44,066 bases of DNA from assembly GCA_040751775.1 (NCBI GenBank), contig JBFMGD010000022.1, positions 1-44,066 on the forward strand. The letters are read 5' to 3'. Positions 25,230 through 33,464 of this stretch are shown here, in pieces. Each line of letters opens with the position of its first letter. The stretch's first letter is position 1. The position numbers and the translations under genes are program-made. The notes under the pieces are model-generated. The model saw only the letters and a program-made list of their open reading frames with translations, did no database searches and was not told where the DNA came from. The stretch comes from JBFMGD01 sp040751775. Lineage in GTDB: Bacteria; Bacillota; Dethiobacteria; DTU022.

Positions 25230-25376
25230 TTCTTCAGGGTCCGGTGAGAAGGCGAGTCCTTCAATTCCGAACCGGCGGTGATACTTCGCGCCAAACGCGG
25301 AGTTAGCCCGCGAGCCTTAAAGGCTGACCTGGTGCGAATCCAGGGCCGACAGTACAGTCTGGATGGGAGAAGAAAC
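25230..25376 (+). promoter_or_regulatory. FMN riboswitch (RFN element) aptamer
   Basis: Conserved RFN blocks are easily seen: AATTCCGAACCGGCGGTGA, GTTAGCCCGCGAGCC, TGGTGCGAATCCAGGGCCGA and GTCTGGATGGGAGAAG. The closing helix P1 is TTCTTC (25230-25235) with GAAGAA (25369-25374). The aptamer binds FMN. It precedes ribD and the terminator at 25403-25434, so high FMN should stop transcription of the riboflavin operon. Confidence 0.95.
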
Positions 25377-25402
25377 GGCGGTTGCAGTCGTGTAACCCCA
25401 GA

Positions 25403-25434
25403 CCCTGAAAAGGTAAGTGTTTTCAGGGTTTTTT
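25403..25434 (+). terminator. riboswitch-controlled intrinsic terminator
   Basis: CCCTGAAAA (25403-25411) pairs with TTTTCAGGG (25420-25428), followed by six T. Its 5' arm can alternatively pair with TTCAGGGTC (25233-25241) at the start of the aptamer, which would act as the antiterminator. Confidence 0.88.
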
Positions 25435-25470
25435 CTATGTCCGGATGATCTATGGCGAGGTGAAGCGCTG

Positions 25471-26601
25471 TTGGACGTTGACGAACGGTTTATGTGGATG
25501 GCTCTGGACCTGGCCCGCCAGGGCCGGGGCGGTACCAACCCCAATCCGATGGTGGGAGCGGTTCTGGTGCAAAACGGCGAGGTTGTCGGAACCGGTTATC
25601 ACCAGGCGGCCGGCGGGCCGCACGCGGAAGTGATCGCCTTGCGCAAAGCGGCGGAGAAAGCCCGGAACGCGGTGCTCTATGTGAACCTGGAGCCGTGCGC
25701 GCACCACGGCCGCACCGCGCCCTGTGCCGACGCGCTGATCAAGGCCGGGGTGATCAAGGTGGTGGCGGCCATGGAAGATCCCAATCCCCTGGTCGCGGGA
25801 CGCGGTTTTCAAAAACTGGCGGCAGCGGGAATCAAGATCAAAACAGGGGTTTTGGAGGAAAAAGCCCGCCGGCTGAACGAGGTCTTTGTCAAATATATCA
25901 CAACCGGCACCCCTTTTACCGCGATCAAGGCGGCGATGAGCCTGGATGGTAAAATCGCCACCCGCAGCGGCGAATCGCACTGGATCAGCGGCGAAAAATC
26001 ACGGCAATTTGTCCACCGCCTGCGGCACAATTACGACGCCGTCATGGTTGGCATTGAAACCGTCCTGCAGGATAATCCTCTCCTGACCACGCGCCTGGAA
26101 GGCGGCGGCGGGCGGGACCCCCTGCGGGTGATCGTCGACAGCACCGCCCGCCTGCCCCTGGATGCGCGGCTGATTAACCCCGGCTCACGCGCGCGCACGC
26201 TCCTCGCCGTAACCGGGGCGGCATCACCGGAAAAATGCGCCGCTTTGCGGGAAAAAGGGGTGGAGATCGCCATCCTGCCGGACCGGGAAGGGCGCGTCGA
26301 TTTGGCGGCGCTACTGCGCAAACTGGGCGAGATGGAGATAACCGCGGTTCTGGCGGAAGGAGGCGGCACGCTGAATTACAGCCTGCTGCAGGCGGGGCTG
26401 GTCGATAAGCTCTTCATCTTTATCGCGCCGCTGATCTTTGGCGGCAGACAAAGCCCGACCGCTTTCGGCGGCGAGGGTATCGTTTCGGTTGACCGGGCCT
26501 GGCCGGTGGAGCATCTGGAAATGAAACAGTTCGATCAAGACCTGCTCCTGATCGGCTATCCCGGGGCACAGCGACCGGCAGTCGCCCGGCGGGATTCATA
26601 A
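25471..26601 (+). CDS. ribD: riboflavin biosynthesis deaminase/reductase RibD
   Basis: RibD deaminates and then reduces the pyrimidine intermediate of riboflavin synthesis. The start is TTG 25471, with GAGGTG upstream; the longer frame from 25417 runs through the terminator. The 376-residue protein has an N-terminal zinc deaminase with His51 and Glu53 (GGPHAEVIAL) and Cys76 and Cys85 (EPCAHHGRTAPCADAL). The reductase domain starts near 150 (FTAIKAAMSLDGKIATRSGE, SHWISGEKSR) and ends with AEGGGTLNYSLL and PLIFGG. It is the first gene after the FMN riboswitch. Confidence 0.95.
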   Translation: MDVDERFMWMALDLARQGRGGTNPNPMVGAVLVQNGEVVGTGYHQAAGGPHAEVIALRKAAEKARNAVLYVNLEPCAHHGRTAPCADALIKAGVIKVVAAMEDPNPLVAGRGFQKLAAAGIKIKTGVLEEKARRLNEVFVKYITTGTPFTAIKAAMSLDGKIATRSGESHWISGEKSRQFVHRLRHNYDAVMVGIETVLQDNPLLTTRLEGGGGRDPLRVIVDSTARLPLDARLINPGSRARTLLAVTGAASPEKCAALREKGVEIAILPDREGRVDLAALLRKLGEMEITAVLAEGGGTLNYSLLQAGLVDKLFIFIAPLIFGGRQSPTAFGGEGIVSVDRAWPVEHLEMKQFDQDLLLIGYPGAQRPAVARRDS

Positions 26602-26633
26602 AAAGCGGTAATCTGGCAAGGGGGTTTCTTGAA

Positions 26634-27290
26634 TTGTTCACCGGAATTGTTGAAGAGTTGGGGCGATTGCAAAGCCGGCAGGGCTCCCGGGAAGGAGTGG
26701 ATTTAACCATTAGCGCCCGGTTGATCCTCGAGGACTTAAAGATCGGAGACAGCGTCGCCGTTAACGGGGTCTGCCTCACCGCGGTGCAAACGGGACGGGA
26801 TAGTTTTACCGCCCAGGTAATGCCGGAAACGCTGCGCAAAACGGACCTGATTGCATTGTTGCCGGGACAACATGTCAACCTGGAGCGGGCCCTGGCTTTG
26901 GGCGGCCGCCTGGGCGGCCACCTGGTGAGCGGCCATATTGACGGCACCGGTACGCTGGAGAGGCGCCGTACCGAGGGAAACGCGCTGATTATCCATTTCC
27001 GGGCTCCGCCGGAGATCCTGCGCTACGTCATATCCAAGGGGTCGATCGCGGTGGACGGGATCAGCCTCACCGTGGCCGGGGTGGATCAGGATGGTTTTAG
27101 CGTTTCGCTGATCCCGCACACCGCCGCGGAAACCACTCTTGGCCGCAAACAGCCCGGCGCAATGGTTAATCTCGAATGCGACCTGATCGGCAAGTACGTG
27201 GAAAAACTGCTTCAACCGCACACGGCGGGCGGCCGCCCGGCGGAGCGAAGCATTACGACCGCGTTTTTACAAGAGAAAGGCTTTATCTAA
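26634..27290 (+). CDS. ribE: riboflavin synthase alpha subunit
   Basis: This enzyme dismutates two 6,7-dimethyl-8-ribityllumazine molecules into riboflavin and a pyrimidine that is recycled. The 218-residue protein shows the two tandem lumazine-binding repeats: MFTGIVEELGRL with VNGVCLTAV, and GHIDGTG with VDGISLTVAG. It starts at TTG 26634 with AAGGGGG upstream, 32 nt after ribD. The repeated pattern and length are normal. It works with the lumazine synthase encoded by ribH at the end of the operon. Confidence 0.95.
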   Translation: MFTGIVEELGRLQSRQGSREGVDLTISARLILEDLKIGDSVAVNGVCLTAVQTGRDSFTAQVMPETLRKTDLIALLPGQHVNLERALALGGRLGGHLVSGHIDGTGTLERRRTEGNALIIHFRAPPEILRYVISKGSIAVDGISLTVAGVDQDGFSVSLIPHTAAETTLGRKQPGAMVNLECDLIGKYVEKLLQPHTAGGRPAERSITTAFLQEKGFI

Positions 27291-27309
27291 GTAGGAGGAG
27301 TGAAATTCG

Positions 27310-28512
27310 ATGCAATTCAACACAGTAGAAGAAGCCCTGGCAGACCTGAAAGCGGGGCGCATGATCATAGTTGTGGATGACGAAGACAGGGAAAACGAAG
27401 GCGACGTAGTGATGGCCGCGGCCAAGGTGACCCCGGAAGCGATCAATTTCATGGTCCGTTACGCCCGCGGGTTGGTCTGCGTGCCGCTGACCGGGGAGCG
27501 GGTGCGGGAGCTCGATTTGCCGCAAATGGTTTCGCGCAATACCGACAGCCATTGCACCGCTTTTACGGTTTCGGTGGACGCGAACTCGGTCAGCACCGGT
27601 ATTGCCGCGCATGAGCGGGCGGCGACGGTGCAGGTACTGATTGATCCGGCGGCCAAACCGGCGGACCTGCGGCGGCCGGGGCATATCTTTCCGCTTCAGG
27701 CCATGGAAGGAGGCGTGCTGCGCCGGGCCGGCCATACCGAGGCGGCGGTGGATCTGGCCAAACTGGCCGGTCTCGAAGCGGCCGGGGTGATCTGTGAAGT
27801 GATGAATGAGGACGGCACCATGGCGCGGGTGCCGCAATTAATGGAATTCTGCAAGCGGCATCAACTGAAGATCATTACGATCGTCGACCTGATTCAGTAC
27901 CGCATGAAAAAAGAAAAACTGGTCTGGCGTTCGGCGCAGGCGGTGCTGCCCACCGCTTACGGCAACTTCGACCTGGTTGCCTACGAAAACAGCATCGACA
28001 ACCAGGCCCACCTGGCCATGATCATGGGTGAAATCAACGATGACGCACCGGTGTTGGTCCGGGTTCACTCGGAGTGCCTGACAGGAGATGTCTTTGGTTC
28101 GCTGCGCTGTGACTGCGGCAACCAGCTCAACCAGGCCCTGAAACAGATCAGCGATAACGGCAGCGGTGTTCTTGTCTATATGCGCCAGGAAGGCCGGGGG
28201 ATCGGTCTTTTAAATAAGCTGCGCGCTTATGAGCTGCAGGATCAGGGAAAAGATACCGTTGAGGCCAATGAAGCGCTGGGATTCGCGGCTGACTTACGCG
28301 ATTACGGGGTAGGCGCACAAATCCTGGTCGACCTGGGCGTGCGCAAAATCCGTCTTTTAACGAACAACCCGCGCAAGATTAAGGGTTTGGAAGGTTACGG
28401 CCTTAATATCGTCGAACGGGTCCCTTTGGAAATCGCACCCGGCGATTACAACTGTGATTACCTGGCTACAAAGAAGAACAAGATGGGCCATATTTTGGAG
28501 CTGACCAAGTAA
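27310..28512 (+). CDS. ribBA: bifunctional DHBP synthase / GTP cyclohydrolase II
   Basis: The N-terminal RibB half makes 3,4-dihydroxy-2-butanone 4-phosphate from ribulose 5-phosphate; the C-terminal RibA half opens GTP as the first committed step. The protein has 400 residues. RibB (1-200) has DDEDRENEGDVVMAA, CTAFTVSVDA and RRAGHTEAAVDLAKLAGLEA. RibA (from about 205) has zinc cysteines in HSECLTGDVFGSLRCDCGNQ, the active region QEGRGIGLLNKLRAYELQD and LLTNNPRKIKGLEGYG. Both active sites look intact. ATG 27310 follows AGGAGG. The fused form is typical of Firmicutes operons. Confidence 0.96.
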   Translation: MQFNTVEEALADLKAGRMIIVVDDEDRENEGDVVMAAAKVTPEAINFMVRYARGLVCVPLTGERVRELDLPQMVSRNTDSHCTAFTVSVDANSVSTGIAAHERAATVQVLIDPAAKPADLRRPGHIFPLQAMEGGVLRRAGHTEAAVDLAKLAGLEAAGVICEVMNEDGTMARVPQLMEFCKRHQLKIITIVDLIQYRMKKEKLVWRSAQAVLPTAYGNFDLVAYENSIDNQAHLAMIMGEINDDAPVLVRVHSECLTGDVFGSLRCDCGNQLNQALKQISDNGSGVLVYMRQEGRGIGLLNKLRAYELQDQGKDTVEANEALGFAADLRDYGVGAQILVDLGVRKIRLLTNNPRKIKGLEGYGLNIVERVPLEIAPGDYNCDYLATKKNKMGHILELTK

Positions 28513-28534
28513 AAAGAGTGAGGAGGAGTCCGAT

Positions 28535-29014
28535 TTGAAAACGTACGAAGGACAACTGGTGGCCAGAGATTTTCGGTTTGCCCTGGTCGTGAGCCGCTTT
28601 AACGAATTTATTTCCAACCGCCTGCTGGGCGGTGCGCTGGACGCGCTGAAACGCCATGAAACGGTGGAAGATAATATTGAGGTGATCTGGGTGCCCGGTG
28701 CCTTTGAAATCCCCCTGATGGCGCAAAAGGCGGCGGCCAGCGGCCGTTACGACGCGGTGATCTGCCTGGGTGCCGTAATCAGGGGCGGTACACCGCATTT
28801 TGAATATGTTGCCGCCGAAGTAGCCAAAGGCGTGGCCAAGGTCAGCCTGGATACCGGTGTGCCCGTTATCTTCGGCGTTATCACCAGCGATACCCTGGAG
28901 CAGGCTATTGAAAGAGCCGGCACCAAGGCGGGCAACAAGGGTTGGGACGCCGCCATGAGCGCCATCGAAATGGCCGCGCTCAACCGCAGTTTCAACGCGG
29001 GTGCTTCTTGCTGA
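28535..29014 (+). CDS. ribH: 6,7-dimethyl-8-ribityllumazine synthase
   Basis: Lumazine synthase condenses the pyrimidine and DHBP intermediates, commonly as a 60-subunit shell. The 159-residue protein has RFNEFISNRLLGGALDAL, VWVPGAFEIPLMAQKAA, and LGAVIRGGTPHFEYVAAE with the catalytic His. IFGVITSDTLEQAIERAGTK and GNKGWDAAMSAIEMA follow. TTG 28535 is preceded by GAGGAGGAG. It is the last gene of the operon. Its last 23 bp overlap the end of a small convergent gene. Confidence 0.95.
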   Translation: MKTYEGQLVARDFRFALVVSRFNEFISNRLLGGALDALKRHETVEDNIEVIWVPGAFEIPLMAQKAAASGRYDAVICLGAVIRGGTPHFEYVAAEVAKGVAKVSLDTGVPVIFGVITSDTLEQAIERAGTKAGNKGWDAAMSAIEMAALNRSFNAGASC

Positions 29015-29267
29015 TGAAACTGGAGCCGACCGCGTAGCCCAGTGCCCAGGTAAACAAGATCTGGCGGATCAGGATTTCCTGTAACGGCGGCTGTGTCTCC
29101 AAGACCATTTTTTGTCCCAGGCGGAACAGGGAGCCCTGCTCCAGGCAGTCCCACAGCTCCTCTTCAAAGGTGCCGGCAAGTTCGTTTAAAAGGGCGTCCT
29201 GTGCCTGTAAAAAAGCCTTGCCTTTTTCAAAGTGTTCATCCAGTAAATGCTGGCTCTGCGGGTTCAA
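28992..29267 (-). CDS. small conserved-looking hypothetical protein
   Basis: About 91 residues, with no recognised family. The N-terminal two thirds is helical and acidic (LLDEHFEKGKAFLQAQDALL, FEEELWDCLEQG). The end is hydrophobic with one possible membrane or amphipathic segment (ILIRQILFTWALGYAVGSSF). Start choice: the AGGAGG directly abuts ATG 29276, too close to serve it, but stands 9 nt before TTG 29267, so that codon is preferred; the ATG would add three residues. It converges on ribH and overlaps its stop by 23 bp. The good ribosome site and ordinary composition support a real gene. Confidence 0.65.
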   Translation of the reverse strand: MNPQSQHLLDEHFEKGKAFLQAQDALLNELAGTFEEELWDCLEQGSLFRLGQKMVLETQPPLQEILIRQILFTWALGYAVGSSFISKKHPR

Positions 29268-29383
29268 AGGCGCCATCCTCCTGCAGATGTAAAAGTGGGC
29301 AGCGGGCTACAGTAAATCCCAGCTTTTATTGTTCCCTTTTCGGGGGAGAATAAAACCACCAACTTTTACGGAGGTGAGATGGC

Positions 29384-29560
29384 TTGGGCGGTCCGTGTAG
29401 TGCGCGCTGTATGAATCAACGCAATAACCAGTGCCAGTTGGATGACGAAAGAATAAAGCAGAGCAGGGTTGAATTCGGCAAAGAATGGGATCCGGTTAAC
29501 CAGTGTATAAGCTACCTGCCCCGAAACGAAAAAAGATCGGTCCGTAGACGGGACAAGTAA
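29384..29560 (+). CDS. small cysteine-containing protein
   Basis: A 58-residue frame starts at TTG 29384 with GGAGGTG 7 nt upstream. It carries an N-terminal cluster, GGPCSARCMNQRNNQCQLDD (Cys spacing x3 and x7), a fourth cysteine in WDPVNQCISY, and a basic C-terminus (RNEKRSVRRRDK). The first three cysteines resemble small metal-binding or DUF1540-like peptides of Clostridia, but that is only a pattern match. A strong terminator follows 26 nt after the stop, so this looks like a complete monocistronic unit. An ATG 5 nt earlier opens only an 11-codon frame. Confidence 0.55.
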   Translation: MGGPCSARCMNQRNNQCQLDDERIKQSRVEFGKEWDPVNQCISYLPRNEKRSVRRRDK

Positions 29561-29585
29561 GCTGGATCAAGAATAAGATCGGCCG

Positions 29586-29619
29586 GGAACGGGAGATATC
29601 AACCCCGTTCCTTTTCTTG
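29586..29619 (+). terminator. intrinsic terminator after the small cysteine protein gene
   Basis: GGAACGGG (29586-29593) pairs perfectly with CCCGTTCC (29604-29611) over a 10-nt loop, followed by ttttcttg. Confidence 0.75.
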
Positions 29620-29816
29620 TTGTCGCTGGGACGGTTCTACTGGCAACGAACTTTTATGCTCGCCCTAATATGCTATCCTCGGCTGTGCAGTATCGGTTAC
29701 AGACACCTGGATACAACCCCCTGACAGGGCACTCGGTATTTTTAAGGCCGGCACTGGTAAAAACTGTGTTGCTGTGTTAAGATAAGAGTTAGTATCAGCT
29801 TGGGAGAGGATGCCTT

Positions 29817-32495
29817 TTGAAACTGGAAACGCCGGATAAACTGATTGTTGTTGATGGTAACAGCCTGATCTACCGCGCTTTTTACGCCCTGCCGCTGCTC
29901 CAAAACAGCAGGGGAGAGCATACCAACGCCGTTTACGGTTTTACCGGTATGCTGCTCAAGCTTTTGGAGGACGAAAAACCGGCTTATATCGCCGTAGCCA
30001 TGGATTATCCGGCGCCCTCTTTTCGGAACAGGATCTATGAGCATTACAAGGGGCACCGGGAAAAGACACCCGCCGAGCTGGGAGAGCAGGTATTAAGAAT
30101 TCGGGAGATCATGGATGCGCTCTGCATACCGGTTTTCGAAGTGGAAGGTTTTGAAGCCGATGATATTATCGGCACCCTAGCCGGCCTGGCTGCGGAACGC
30201 GCGATGCAAATCACGGTTGTCACCGGTGACGCCGATTTGCTGCAACTGGTCGGCGGCCCGGTAACGGTTATGCTCACCCGCAAGGGGATCAGCCAGATGG
30301 ACCGCTACGACCGGGAAAGCCTGCTGGAGCGGTTCGGCCTGGAACCGTCCCAGATGATCGACTTTAAGGCGCTGAAAGGAGACCCCTCGGATAATATACC
30401 GGGTGTCCCCGGTATCGGTGATAAAACCGCGCGCCGCCTGCTCGAACAGTACGGCAGCCTGGAAAGGCTTTATGCCGCCCGCGGCGAACTGAGCGGTAAA
30501 GTTGCTGAAAACCTGGATCTCTACCGGGAACAGCTCTTTACGGGGCGGGAACTGGTCACGCTCTGCAATAAGGTGCCGCTCGATATATCGTGGGAAAAGT
30601 GCCGCTTTCAGCCCGATTATAGCCGCCTGCTGGAGTTGTTCGACGACCTGGAGTTTAAAAGCCTCGCCGCCCGGGTCCGTAATTTTCTGCCGCAACAGCC
30701 GGCCGGGGTGGACGAGCCGCTGCGGGGTGAGCTTGTTTTGGATCAAGCCCGGCTGGGCCAGTTGTTGGGCGCTCTGGCGGCCGGCGACAACCTCTCCCTG
30801 CTGTTTGAAAGCCCGCCGGGCCGCCCGTACTGGCGGGAACAGCTGCCGCTGATCGCGCTGGCCGCCGGTGAGGATCACGGGTTCTACCTCTATCCGGAGA
30901 GCTTTAAACCCGGTGAAACGGCGGCCTGGAACCTCCTGGCCCAGACCTGGGCCAGAGGGGTGGATCTGATTTGCAGCGATGCCAAGTTTCTTTACAATTA
31001 CCTGGAGCACCGCGGCGTGCGCGCACCGGAGATCCTTTTTGACGTGCGCCTGGCCGCTTACCTGCTGGAACCGACTCGCGGCAGCTATGACTTGCCGCAG
31101 CTGCTGAAAGAATATCTCGGCCTGCCTTTGCCGGCCGATCCGCCGGAAAGGGGAAAATGCCCGCTCACTCCGGAGCAGCAGGGCAACCGGCTGGCCACGT
31201 GGGCCTGCAGCCTGCACCCCTTGCGCGAGAAACTAAAAAGCCTGTTGGCGGAACGCTCGCAGCTTGAGCTCTACCATCGGCTTGAACTGCCCATCTCGGC
31301 GGTATTGGCCCGCATGGAGCGGCAAGGGCTGGCCGTTGATCAGGCCTTCCTCGGCGAACTGGCGTTAGAAATCCGCGGCCGCCTCGAAAGCCTGGAAGAA
31401 GAGATTTACGCCCTGGCCGGGGAACGGTTTAACCTTAATTCGCCGCAGCAGCTTTCCGCTATCTTATTTGAGAAGCTGCAGCTGCCCGTGGTGCGCAAGA
31501 CCAAGACAGGACGCTCCACCGACGCCCGGGTGCTGGAGGAACTGGCCCCGCGGCACGAGATTGTAGCGAAGTTGTTGCATTACCGCCAATTAATTAAATT
31601 GGAGGGCACTTATCTTTCCGGGCTGGCGCCGCTCGTGGATCCGGTGGAGAAAAAAATATATACCACCTTGAATCAAACGGTAACCGCCACGGGCCGCCTG
31701 AGCAGCAGCGAACCGAACTTGCAGAATATCCCGATCCGCCTCGAAGAGGGGAGGCGAATCCGGCTGGCCTTTATCCCCTCGGCCAAAGAGCAGGTTTTCT
31801 TAACCGCCGACTATTCCCAGATTGAACTGCGGATCATGGCCCACCTCTCTCAAGATCCGATTTTGCTGGAGGCGTTCCGGCATGACGAAGACATTCACCG
31901 CCGCACCGCAGCGGAGGTGTTCAGCGTCGCTCCCGAAGCGGTTACCGGGGCCATGCGCAATAAAGCGAAGGCGGTTAACTTCGGCATTATCTACGGGATC
32001 AGCGATTACGGTCTGGCGCAAAGCCTCGCTGTTTCGCGCCAGGAGGCGCGGCAGTATATTGAAAGCTACTTTGACCGTTATACCGGGGTAAAGCGGTACG
32101 TTGAAGAAATGGTGGAGTCCGCGCGGCAGACCGGTTACGTGGCCACCCTGATGAACCGGCGCCGTTACCTGCCGGAGCTGCGCTCCGCAAATTACGGCCG
32201 GCGCGGTTTTGCCGAGCGGGTGGCCCGGAATGCCCCGATCCAGGGATCCGCCGCCGATATCATCAAGCTGGCGATGCTGCAGATTGACAAACTGATCCGG
32301 GAAGGCGGGTTCAAGGCGCGGATGCTTTTACAGATCCACGACGACCTGCTCTTCGAAGTGGATCAAAACGAGCTGGCCTTTTTCGCCCCCGTGGTGCGGC
32401 GAGAGATGGAAGAAGCAGTGGAGTTGTCCGTGCCGTTAAGGGTAGACTTAAAATGGGGATGCAACTGGGCCGAGCTGGAGCCGCTGGAGAACTGA
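29817..32495 (+). CDS. polA: DNA polymerase I
   Basis: Pol I fills gaps and removes RNA primers. The 892-residue protein starts at TTG 29817 behind GGGAGAGG. The 5'-3' exonuclease domain (1 to about 290) shows DGNSLIYRAFYALP, FEADDIIGTLAG and GDPSDNIPGVPGIGDKTA. The 3'-5' exonuclease domain appears inactive: the FDTET site is LLFES near residue 328, and the last acidic motif is missing. Polymerase motifs are intact: A in TADYSQIELRIMAHLSQD, B in RNKAKAVNFGIIYGISDYG, C in LLQIHDDLLFEV. Loss of proofreading is common in Gram-positive and Thermus enzymes. The order polA-mutM-ytaF-coaE matches Bacillus. Confidence 0.96.
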   Translation: MKLETPDKLIVVDGNSLIYRAFYALPLLQNSRGEHTNAVYGFTGMLLKLLEDEKPAYIAVAMDYPAPSFRNRIYEHYKGHREKTPAELGEQVLRIREIMDALCIPVFEVEGFEADDIIGTLAGLAAERAMQITVVTGDADLLQLVGGPVTVMLTRKGISQMDRYDRESLLERFGLEPSQMIDFKALKGDPSDNIPGVPGIGDKTARRLLEQYGSLERLYAARGELSGKVAENLDLYREQLFTGRELVTLCNKVPLDISWEKCRFQPDYSRLLELFDDLEFKSLAARVRNFLPQQPAGVDEPLRGELVLDQARLGQLLGALAAGDNLSLLFESPPGRPYWREQLPLIALAAGEDHGFYLYPESFKPGETAAWNLLAQTWARGVDLICSDAKFLYNYLEHRGVRAPEILFDVRLAAYLLEPTRGSYDLPQLLKEYLGLPLPADPPERGKCPLTPEQQGNRLATWACSLHPLREKLKSLLAERSQLELYHRLELPISAVLARMERQGLAVDQAFLGELALEIRGRLESLEEEIYALAGERFNLNSPQQLSAILFEKLQLPVVRKTKTGRSTDARVLEELAPRHEIVAKLLHYRQLIKLEGTYLSGLAPLVDPVEKKIYTTLNQTVTATGRLSSSEPNLQNIPIRLEEGRRIRLAFIPSAKEQVFLTADYSQIELRIMAHLSQDPILLEAFRHDEDIHRRTAAEVFSVAPEAVTGAMRNKAKAVNFGIIYGISDYGLAQSLAVSRQEARQYIESYFDRYTGVKRYVEEMVESARQTGYVATLMNRRRYLPELRSANYGRRGFAERVARNAPIQGSAADIIKLAMLQIDKLIREGGFKARMLLQIHDDLLFEVDQNELAFFAPVVRREMEEAVELSVPLRVDLKWGCNWAELEPLEN

Positions 32496-32574
32496 ACGTG
32501 AGAAAGGTTTGCGGACCCCCTCAAGCTATGAACGAATACAGTAATGATTACAGTTAAAGAAGGTTTGCCGCGTT

Positions 32575-33396
32575 ATGCCAGAACTACCCGAAGTGGAAGT
32601 GATCCGGCGCGGTTTGGAACCGCTGCTAGCGGCCAAAACATTCGCGGCGCCCCGGATCCTGTTTGCAGGGTCGATCCGCCACCCCTCAGCGGCCCAGTTC
32701 CGCCGCCGCCTGCCGGGCCGCCGGATTGACGGCCTGGGAAGAATCGGTAAATACCTGATCATCGGCCTGGATTGCGGAGAACTGGTGGTCCACCTGCGCA
32801 TGACGGGTCGCCTGGTTTTCCTGGAGCGGGGAAAACCGCCCGCGCGCCATCTCCGGGCGGCGCTGCCTTTTTCCGACGGGTCAATGCTCTATTTCAGCGA
32901 TATGCGCAAGTTTGGGGGGCTCTGGCTCCTGGAGAGCGCCGCCGAGCGGGACCTGACCGGGCTTGGCCGGCTGGGGCCGGATATCTACGAGCAGGTCGAC
33001 CGGCACCGCTTCGAAGTGCTCATGCGGAGCCGTTGCCGCGCCCGGTTAAAGCCGCTGTTGCTCGATCAGCGTTTTGTCGCCGGCCTGGGTAATATTTATG
33101 TGGATGAAAGCCTCTTTCGCAGCCGCCTGCACCCCTGCCGCGCGGTCTCGACCCTGTCGCGTGAGGAGATAGCGCGTCTATACGAGGCGATCCGGTCGGT
33201 GTTGGAGGAAGGCATCGGCTGCGGCGGCACGAGCGCCCGGGATTATGTTGACGCCCGGGGGGAACAAGGGGATTTTCAAAACCGGTTGTCGGTGTATGGG
33301 CATAAAGGCCGGCTCTGCAACTGCGGCACGGCGGTAACCCGGATCACGGTAGCCGGCCGGGGCACCTACTATTGCCCGCAATGCCAGAAAGAATGA
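32575..33396 (+). CDS. mutM: formamidopyrimidine-DNA glycosylase
   Basis: MutM excises 8-oxoguanine and formamidopyrimidines, with the N-terminal Pro as nucleophile. The 273-residue protein starts MPELPEVEVIRRGLEP. It has the conserved Lys in GRIGKYLI, the helix-two-turn-helix region FVAGLGNIYVDESLFRSRLH, and the C-terminal Arg in GRGTYYCPQCQ. The zinc finger begins LCNCGT, that is C-x-C rather than the usual C-x2-C, so one residue seems deleted; the second pair C-x2-C is normal. Otherwise the enzyme looks complete. It follows polA and precedes the ytaF-like gene. Confidence 0.95.
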   Translation: MPELPEVEVIRRGLEPLLAAKTFAAPRILFAGSIRHPSAAQFRRRLPGRRIDGLGRIGKYLIIGLDCGELVVHLRMTGRLVFLERGKPPARHLRAALPFSDGSMLYFSDMRKFGGLWLLESAAERDLTGLGRLGPDIYEQVDRHRFEVLMRSRCRARLKPLLLDQRFVAGLGNIYVDESLFRSRLHPCRAVSTLSREEIARLYEAIRSVLEEGIGCGGTSARDYVDARGEQGDFQNRLSVYGHKGRLCNCGTAVTRITVAGRGTYYCPQCQKE

Positions 33397-33464
33397 ATCA
33401 CCCGCCTTCCGCCGTTCCCATATGATAACAGGGTAGAAGTTATCGTTGGGAGGCGGCTTGGGAA

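Noticed and set aside
29620..29816. possible tRNA or small RNA between the terminator and polA
   Set aside because: No cloverleaf, no tRNA box sequences and no clear promoter-terminator pair were found.
30177..31217. 346-codon minus-strand open frame opposite polA
   Set aside because: It is antisense to conserved polymerase sequence, with composition typical of a shadow frame.
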